This document shows, piece after piece, positions 1 to 3,552 of a DNA stretch of 5,162 nt (the first letter of the stretch is position 1; each line of letters opens with the position of its first letter). The notes beneath the pieces are model-generated. The model had not been told where the DNA came from and did not search any database. It was given only the letters and a program-made list of their open reading frames with translations. Made by a program: the position numbers and the translations under genes. The DNA is from CAZTJA01 sp964613745 (GTDB taxonomy: Bacteria > Desulfobacterota > Desulfomonilia > Desulfomonilales > Desulfomonilaceae): contig CAZTJA010000164.1 in the NCBI GenBank assembly GCA_964613745.1, positions 1-5,162 of the forward strand, written 5' to 3'.

Positions 1-45
1 AATGTTCACGTGAGGCTTCGTACGCTCAAATTTCGCCTTGCCCAT
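1..45 (-). CDS. tuf: Elongation factor Tu, N-terminal 15 codons (partial, runs off left edge)
   Basis: The minus strand from position 45 reads [15 protein letters not shown], which matches the very conserved start of bacterial EF-Tu (usual form [27 protein letters not shown]). The G domain P-loop would lie just beyond the window edge. EF-Tu is the cytoplasmic GTPase that delivers aminoacyl-tRNA to the ribosomal A site. The start is fixed by the family N-terminus and by a strong Shine-Dalgarno, GGAGGAG, ending 3 nt before the ATG. The gene follows fusA, the normal order in str operons. Unusually, its first 20 nt lie inside the fusA reading frame, in another frame, so translation is probably coupled to that of EF-G. 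Only 15 codons are visible, but the match is specific enough to be secure. Whether it is the only tuf copy in the genome (tufA versus tufB) cannot be seen. Confidence 0.95.
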   Translation of the reverse strand, partial: [15 protein letters not shown]

Positions 46-2125
46 GGGCTCCTCCAGATTGCTTGTACTCGGCAACCACTTTTTCAGTCACTGATTGGGG
101 CGCCGGTTCGTAATGGGAAAATCTCATTGTAAAGGTCGCTCGGCCCTGAGTGAGGCTCCTCAGGTCGGTGGCATATCCGAACATTCGTGCCAAAGGCACC
201 CGGACTCCCACTGTTTGAATTCCGGAACGGCTCTCCATGCCGAGTATTTTTCCACGCCTCGCCGTAAGGTCTCCTAGCACGTCTCCCAGGAATTCCCCGG
301 GCGCTACTACTTCCACATCCATTATGGGTTCAAGCAGGATCGGCTTTCCTTTTGAAGCAGCTTGCTTCATCGCCATGAATCCCGCTGTCTTAAATGCCAT
401 TTCAGATGAATCTACTTCGTGATATTTACCGTCCGTGAGAGTCACTTTCACGTCTACTATCGGGGATCCGGCTAGACTACCGGACTCCATGGCTTTGATT
501 ACGCCCTGTTCGACAGGTTTGATGTACTCTCTCGGTATTGCCCCGCCGGTGATCTTATCTATAAACTCAAAACCGGTTCCGCGTGTGTTTGGTTCAATCC
601 GCATAACGACTTCGGCGAACTGGCCCTTTCCGCCGGTCTGCTTGACGTGCCGATAATCGATATCGCAAGCCTGAGTCAGCGTCTCCCGATAAGCTACCTG
701 GGGCTCGCCCGCCTCGCAAGCTACTTGAAATTCGCGTTGCAATCGATCGACGATTATTTCCAGGTGTAGCTCTCCCATCCCCGACAAGATTGTTTCACCG
801 GTTTCCTTGTCTAGCTTAACCTTGAGCGACGGATCTTCCCGGAGCAATTTGCCTAGTGCCCTTGATACTTTTTCAACATCGTCACGGGATTTCGGTTTGA
901 GAGCCAGAGAAATGACCGGTTCCGGAAATTCCATTGATTCAAGCACTATGGGATGGTCTTCATCAGCCAGTGTATCACCGGTTTTGGTCAGTTTTAGACC
1001 TACTGCGGCAATTATATCTCCGGCAACGACTTCCTTCACATCCTCACGCTGATTGGCGTGCATCTTGACGAGGCGACCGATGCGTTCTTTCTTGTCGCTG
1101 TTCACGTTGTAAACGGATGAGCCCGATTGTAGTCTCCCCGAATAAACACGCACGAAGGTTAAATTCCCTGTATAAGGATCATTCATAACCTTGAAAGCGA
1201 GGGCCGAGAAAGGTCCGTCAACTGCTCTCGTTATCGTGCGACCGCGGATGTCTTTACCTTCCACGGCGGGAACATCGAGGGGTGAGGGCAAGAAGTTTAC
1301 AACGGCATCAAGTAATTGCTGAATCCCTTTATTCTTGAAAGCCGCACCCAGCAAAACCGGTGTGATCTTCAGATCGATGGTTCCCTTCCTGATCGTCTCA
1401 TAAAGATCCGCTGCGGGAACATCGGTATCGCCTTCGAGATATTTTTCCAAAAGATCATCGTCCAGTTCGCAAATGCTCTCCACCAGTTTCAGTCTTTCCT
1501 CGACGGCTCGGTCGAGGTACTCGGCGGGAATATCCGATATTGCCGTCTGCATACCTTTGGAAGATTCGTCGTAGCTGACCGCCTTCATTGAAACTAAGTC
1601 GATTACTCCGGCGAAATTTTCCTCCGTGCCAATCGGAATCTGTAGCTGAAGCGGCTTGGTTCGCAGACGTGTGTTCATCATTTCAATGACTCGGGTGTGA
1701 TCCGCTCCCGATCTGTCCATTTTATTGATGAACGCTATCCTTGGTATTCCATATCGATCAGCTTGCTTCCAAACCGTTTCGGATTGAGGTTCAACTCCGC
1801 CAACGGCACAGAATACGGCGACAGCGCCGTCCAGCACTCGAAGGGATCTCTCAACTTCAATCGTGAAATCGACGTGTCCCGGTGTATCGATTATATTGAT
1901 ACGGTGTTTCTTCCAATTGCAGGTTGTGGCGGCCGACGTAATCGTAATGCCACGCTCCTGCTCCTGCTCCATCCAATCCATTACCGCCGCACCGTCGTGG
2001 ACTTCACCGATTTTATGCGATACTCCAGTATAGAAGAGTATCCTTTCCGTGGTGGTCGTCTTCCCGGCGTCAATGTGGGCCATTATCCCTATATTTCTTG
2101 TGGCGGCGAGTTCATCCATTAGCAT
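26..2125 (-). CDS. fusA: Elongation factor G (EF-G), ribosomal translocase GTPase
   Basis: Complete 699-residue EF-G, close to the usual ~690-705. It catalyses GTP-driven tRNA-mRNA translocation on the ribosome and, with RRF, ribosome recycling, in the cytoplasm. G-domain motifs are all intact: P-loop AHIDAGKT (16-23), switch I RGITIT (59-63 region), DTPGH (80-84, with His84 the expected catalytic His), NKMD (134-137), GAAF (260-263). Domain II follows (~291-395), domain III has SGMGELHLEI (448-457), domain IV has the GGKGQF loop (498-503) and the tip HEVDSSE with His569, and domain V has APGEFLGDVLGDL (608-620). It resembles the ordinary translocase class, with no sign of a divergent paralogue. 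The start at 2125 is preceded in frame by a stop; the ATG at 2119 (codon 3) is an alternative. No good Shine-Dalgarno is visible, and rpsG ends 14 nt upstream, so coupling to rpsG is likely. The last nine residues (GGAHGQGEI) read through the tuf RBS and start. Confidence 0.98.
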   Translation of the reverse strand: MLMDELAATRNIGIMAHIDAGKTTTTERILFYTGVSHKIGEVHDGAAVMDWMEQEQERGITITSAATTCNWKKHRINIIDTPGHVDFTIEVERSLRVLDGAVAVFCAVGGVEPQSETVWKQADRYGIPRIAFINKMDRSGADHTRVIEMMNTRLRTKPLQLQIPIGTEENFAGVIDLVSMKAVSYDESSKGMQTAISDIPAEYLDRAVEERLKLVESICELDDDLLEKYLEGDTDVPAADLYETIRKGTIDLKITPVLLGAAFKNKGIQQLLDAVVNFLPSPLDVPAVEGKDIRGRTITRAVDGPFSALAFKVMNDPYTGNLTFVRVYSGRLQSGSSVYNVNSDKKERIGRLVKMHANQREDVKEVVAGDIIAAVGLKLTKTGDTLADEDHPIVLESMEFPEPVISLALKPKSRDDVEKVSRALGKLLREDPSLKVKLDKETGETILSGMGELHLEIIVDRLQREFQVACEAGEPQVAYRETLTQACDIDYRHVKQTGGKGQFAEVVMRIEPNTRGTGFEFIDKITGGAIPREYIKPVEQGVIKAMESGSLAGSPIVDVKVTLTDGKYHEVDSSEMAFKTAGFMAMKQAASKGKPILLEPIMDVEVVAPGEFLGDVLGDLTARRGKILGMESRSGIQTVGVRVPLARMFGYATDLRSLTQGRATFTMRFSHYEPAPQSVTEKVVAEYKQSGGAHGQGEI
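49..55 (-). promoter_or_regulatory. Ribosome binding site of tuf, embedded in fusA
   Basis: GGAGGAG on the minus strand, 3 nt before the tuf ATG (GGAGG to ATG spacing 5 nt). The same bases are codons of fusA (Gly-Gly-Ala), so ribosomes finishing EF-G cross this site and stop 20 nt past the tuf start base. This arrangement decides the tuf start and points to coupled or re-initiating translation. Confidence 0.85.
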
Positions 2126-2139
2126 TCAACAACGATCTA

Positions 2140-2610
2140 TTACCATCTATAATGAGCGAAGGCTTTGTTGGCCTCAGCCATTTTATGGGTATCCTCTTTC
2201 TTTTTTACGGAGCTCCCTTTATTCGAAGCAGCGTCGAGCAATTCAGCGGCAAGTTTCTCTTGCATGCTCTTTTCACCGCGATTTCTCGCATACTGAATAA
2301 GCCACCTGATGGCCAAGGCCTGTCGACGTTCCGGGCGAATTTCAACGGGGACCTGATACGTGCTTCCGCCAACTCGTCTTGAACGGACTTCCAGAACGGG
2401 CTTGACGTTTTCAACGGCCCTCTCGAAAAGCTTTAGCGGTTCATCACTTGCGCGTTTCGCCATCACATCGAGTGCACTGTACAGTATGGCTTCAGCGATG
2501 GATTTCTTTCCGTCCCACATAATCCCATGAACGAACTTTGCCACGAGCTTACTGTGATACTTTGGATCCGGAAGAATCTCTCTCTTGGGAACTTTACCTT
2601 TTCTTGGCAT
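2140..2610 (-). CDS. rpsG: 30S ribosomal protein S7
   Basis: A 156-residue protein, the normal length for bacterial S7. S7 nucleates assembly of the 30S head by binding the 3' major domain of 16S rRNA and lies near the E-site tRNA. The N-terminal basic arm (MPRKGKVPKR) is followed by the family block DPKYHSKLVAKFVHGIM and DGKKSIAEAI (15-42), the beta-hairpin region with RSRRVGGSTYQVPVEIRPER (76-95), and the helical C-terminus with HKMAEANKAFAHYRW (142-156). All expected regions are present. The start is supported by GGAG 9 nt upstream and by the family N-terminus. It ends with tandem in-frame stops TAA TAG, and fusA begins 14 nt later. It is separated from rpsL by an unusually long 258-nt structured spacer. 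In E. coli S7 represses its own operon by binding the rpsL-rpsG intercistronic mRNA; a similar role for the spacer here is inference. Confidence 0.98.
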   Translation of the reverse strand: MPRKGKVPKREILPDPKYHSKLVAKFVHGIMWDGKKSIAEAILYSALDVMAKRASDEPLKLFERAVENVKPVLEVRSRRVGGSTYQVPVEIRPERRQALAIRWLIQYARNRGEKSMQEKLAAELLDAASNKGSSVKKKEDTHKMAEANKAFAHYRW

Positions 2611-2619
2611 AGGCTCTAG

Positions 2620-2623
2620 CTCC
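2620..2623 (-). promoter_or_regulatory. Ribosome binding site of rpsG
   Basis: GGAG on the minus strand with 9 nt between it and the rpsG ATG at 2610. It is modest compared with the sites of rpsL and tuf. It lies just after the small hairpin at 2629-2645, so folding of the spacer could plausibly affect its access. Confidence 0.65.
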
Positions 2624-2628
2624 AGTGT

Positions 2629-2645
2629 CGGACGGTTATTGTCCG
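2629..2645 (-). other. Small hairpin just upstream of rpsG ribosome binding site
   Basis: The minus strand reads CGGAC-AATAACC-GTCCG, a 5-bp stem with a 7-nt loop, ending 5 nt before GGAG of rpsG. Its 5' arm overlaps the second copy of GAAGCGG (2649-2643), so this hairpin and pairing of that copy with the upstream CCGCTTC would exclude each other. Confidence 0.5.
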
Positions 2646-2681
2646 CTTCAGAACGTGCTGCGCCGGGCAGCTTCCAGGTTA

Positions 2682-2739
2682 GTTTGGTCGGGAAGGCTTT
2701 GCGATTTACGCCGCTCGTTAGAGCTTATTCCTTCCAAAC
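2682..2739 (-). other. Long-range helix closing a branched fold in rpsL-rpsG spacer
   Basis: On the minus-strand RNA GUUUGGAAGG (2739-2730) can pair with CCUU (2696-2693) and CCAAAC (2687-2682), ten base pairs with a 5-nt one-sided bulge (CCCGA). The enclosed 33 nt can form GCUC-UAAC-GAGC (2724-2713) and the weak GCG-UAAAU-CGC (2711-2701), giving a branched shape. The pairing was found by eye; no folding energy was calculated. Confidence 0.5.
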
Positions 2740-2744
2740 CCACC

Positions 2745-2761
2745 CCGCTTCGGTGAAGCGG
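2745..2761 (-). other. Perfect 7-bp hairpin in rpsL-rpsG spacer
   Basis: The minus strand reads CCGCTTC-ACC-GAAGCGG, a perfect 7-bp stem with a 3-nt loop. It is followed by GGTGGGTTTGG and not by a T run, so it is not a standard terminator. The GAAGCGG arm recurs at 2643-2649, which allows the CCGCTTC arm to pair elsewhere. Confidence 0.7.
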
Positions 2762-2868
2762 TTTACCCGGACCCGGTATTATGTTTGACCGATTCTCTAC
2801 TTTTTCAGGACTCATGATCAGGCACTAATTGTGGTAAGCACCCAGGGAGTCAATTCGGAATGAAATAA

Positions 2869-3240
2869 TTATTTGGGTCTCTTCGTTCCGTATTTCGATC
2901 TTCCCTGTTTCCGATCGTTAACCCCAAAAGCGTCCTGAGCTCCTCTGATTATGTGGTAACGCACACCGGGCAAGTCCTTCACACGGCCTCCTCTAATGAG
3001 GACTACCGAGTGCTCTTGGAGATTGTGACCAATACCCGGTATATACGATGTGACCTCATACCCGTTGGTGAGACGAACCCTTGCAACTTTACGCAGAGCC
3101 GAATTCGGTTTCTTGGGTGTAGTTGTGTATACCCTCACGCATACTCCGCGACGTTGAGGGCAGTTGGTCAGAGCGGGTGCCGTAGTTTTCTTTCGCGGCT
3201 TTTGTCGTCCTTTTCTGACCAGCTGATTAATAGTCGGCAT
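2869..3240 (-). CDS. rpsL: 30S ribosomal protein S12
   Basis: A 123-residue S12, the standard bacterial length. S12 sits at the decoding centre of the 30S subunit and governs accuracy of tRNA selection. The sequence begins MPTINQLVRKGR and has the hallmark TTTPKKPNSALRKVARVRLT with Lys43 and Lys44, then IPGIGHNLQEHSVVLIRGGR and VKDLPGVRY with Lys88, Asp89 (site of beta-methylthiolation in many bacteria) and Pro91, ending in SKYGTKRPK. Residues at the classical streptomycin-resistance positions (Lys43, Lys88, Pro91) are of the sensitive type. The frame stays open upstream to an ATG at 3342, but that 34-residue extension lacks family similarity, spans the promoter and has no Shine-Dalgarno. The start at 3240 has GGAGGT 8 nt upstream and a promoter just before it, so it is preferred. 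It is the first gene of the str unit, with rpsG 258 nt downstream. Confidence 0.98.
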   Translation of the reverse strand: MPTINQLVRKGRQKPRKKTTAPALTNCPQRRGVCVRVYTTTPKKPNSALRKVARVRLTNGYEVTSYIPGIGHNLQEHSVVLIRGGRVKDLPGVRYHIIRGAQDAFGVNDRKQGRSKYGTKRPK

Positions 3241-3248
3241 GCGTTGCG

Positions 3249-3254
3249 ACCTCC
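3249..3254 (-). promoter_or_regulatory. Ribosome binding site of rpsL
   Basis: GGAGGT on the minus strand, 8 nt before the ATG at 3240. This strong site decides against the longer in-frame start at 3342. It lies inside one copy of the direct repeat TGTTTGGA described separately. Confidence 0.9.
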
Positions 3255-3271
3255 AAACAAGTATCCAAACA
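3252..3271 (-). repeat. Direct repeat TGTTTGGA x2 between promoter -10 and rpsL RBS
   Basis: The 8-mer TGTTTGGA occurs on the minus strand at 3271-3264 and 3259-3252, exactly 12 bp apart. The first copy covers the expected transcription start, and the second runs into the Shine-Dalgarno. Role unknown; it could bind a regulator, or be chance in a short leader. Confidence 0.6.
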
Positions 3272-3300
3272 TTATGCTCAAAGTTCGAGATGCTTGTCAA
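3271..3300 (-). promoter_or_regulatory. Sigma70-type promoter of the str operon (rpsL-rpsG-fusA-tuf)
   Basis: The minus strand carries a perfect -35 box TTGACA (3300-3295), an 18-bp spacer, and a -10 box CATAAT (3276-3271), five of six matches to TATAAT. Transcription would start near 3264, giving a leader of about 24 nt that contains the rpsL Shine-Dalgarno. The placement is ideal for driving rpsL and the genes after it independently of rpoBC. The start site is inferred from spacing. Confidence 0.8.
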
Positions 3301-3314
3301 TAGCATTTTGGCTG

Positions 3315-3343
3315 AATGCCGAGAAATATCTGTTGTCGGCATT
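3315..3343 (-). repeat. 8-bp perfect inverted repeat upstream of the str promoter
   Basis: AATGCCGA at 3315-3322 and TCGGCATT at 3336-3343 form a perfect 8-bp inverted repeat with a 13-bp spacer. It ends 14 bp before the -35 box. It has no following T tract, so it is not a good terminator; as DNA it could be a binding site for a dimeric regulator, and as read-through RNA a hairpin. The sequence ATGCCGAC in it also occurs at the rpsL start codon. Confidence 0.6.
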
Positions 3344-3456
3344 ACGTGTTTCCATCATACGGCCGTTAACCGTGTGACGTCTTCTCAGTAGGGAATCCGC
3401 TCACGTATGTAATGCTTGAAGCTTATTGACGAGAGAAATTCCGAGGGATCAGACTT

Positions 3457-3493
3457 AAAAAAAATAAGTTACAGGACAAAAGAGTATCTGTCC
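3457..3493 (-). terminator. Possible second terminator: weak hairpin plus T8 tract
   Basis: On the minus strand GGACA (3493-3489) pairs with TGTCC (3478-3474) around a 10-nt loop, and a run of eight T lies at 3464-3457, nine nt past the stem. The stem is short and the T tract is too far for a textbook intrinsic terminator. The T tract itself is flanked by ACTTA and TAAGT. It might back up the stronger hairpin nearer rpoC. Confidence 0.35.
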
Positions 3494-3510
3494 AGCTAAA
3501 TATCCGAAAG

Positions 3511-3538
3511 GTGACCGGTGTACGGTTCCACCGGTCAC
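3511..3538 (-). terminator. Strong hairpin after rpoC, probable terminator or mRNA 3'-end stabiliser
   Basis: GTGACCGGTG (3511-3520) and CACCGGTCAC (3529-3538) form a perfect 10-bp GC-rich inverted repeat with an 8-nt loop, starting 14 nt past the rpoC stop. On the minus strand it is followed by CTTTCGGATATTT, only moderately T-rich, so intrinsic termination may be partial. Position right after rpoC and before a fresh promoter supports an rpoBC transcript end or a 3'-end-protecting structure. Confidence 0.65.
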
Positions 3539-3552
3539 TAACACTGTTCCGA

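Larger units (their letters stand above)
2611..2868 (-). promoter_or_regulatory. Long structured rpsL-rpsG spacer, candidate S7 autoregulatory mRNA element
   Basis: 258 nt without a supportable gene between rpsL and rpsG; this junction is normally shorter (about 100 nt in E. coli). Read as minus-strand RNA it contains a perfect 7-bp hairpin (2761-2745), a long helix GUUUGG/CCAAAC plus AAGG/CCUU (2739-2730 with 2696-2682) enclosing two smaller hairpins, and a 5-bp hairpin (2645-2629) just before the rpsG Shine-Dalgarno. No hairpin is followed by a T tract, so these are not intrinsic terminators. Known biology: in E. coli S7 binds this intercistronic region and represses rpsG translation. That the element here does the same is inference from position and structure; an alternative is an RNA processing site or an internal promoter region. 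Confidence 0.5.
3241..3552 (-). other. rpoC-rpsL intergenic region (312 nt), no gene
   Basis: No protein or RNA gene can be supported here. In transcription order it holds the 10-bp hairpin after rpoC, a weak hairpin with T8 tract, about 110 nt (3344-3456) in which I see nothing convincing beyond the short palindromes ACGGCCGT (3359-3366) and GTTAAC, then the 8-bp inverted repeat, the str promoter, and the rpsL ribosome binding site. Confidence 0.8.

Noticed and set aside
1697..2382. Overlapping plus-strand open frames opposite fusA and rpsG (141, 83 and 94 residues)
   Set aside because: They lie antisense to fully conserved genes, have no family resemblance, and look like shadows of the coding frames.
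2745..2761. The 7-bp hairpin as an intrinsic terminator between rpsL and rpsG
   Set aside because: It is followed by GGTGGGTTTGG on the transcribed strand, not by a T run, and terminating there would cut off essential rpsG, fusA and tuf.
2585..2788. Plus-strand 67-residue open frame across the rpsG start and spacer
   Set aside because: Low-complexity antisense frame with no recognisable motif or ribosome binding site. The region is better explained as a structured spacer of the minus-strand operon.
2825..2853. Possible promoter in the rpsL-rpsG spacer: TTGACT (2853-2848), 17 bp, AATTAG (2830-2825)
   Set aside because: The -10 matches only three of six consensus bases. Another -10-like CATAAT at 2783-2778 has no good -35. 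Too weak to list as a feature.
2869..3240. Streptomycin resistance allele in rpsL
   Set aside because: Lys43, Lys88 and Pro91 are all the sensitive-type residues.
2953..3303. Plus-strand 116-residue open frame opposite rpsL
   Set aside because: Entirely antisense to S12 and its promoter, with composition that mirrors the S12 codons. No independent support.
3241..3342. In-frame N-terminal extension of rpsL starting at 3342
   Set aside because: It spans the -35/-10 promoter, has no Shine-Dalgarno and no similarity to S12, while the start at 3240 has GGAGGT and the correct family N-terminus. Its opening MPTT resembling MPTI comes from the shared 8-mer ATGCCGAC.
3359..3370. Palindromes ACGGCCGT and GTTAAC as an operator
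   Set aside because: Short palindromes expected by chance in a 300-nt region, with no second copy near the promoter.
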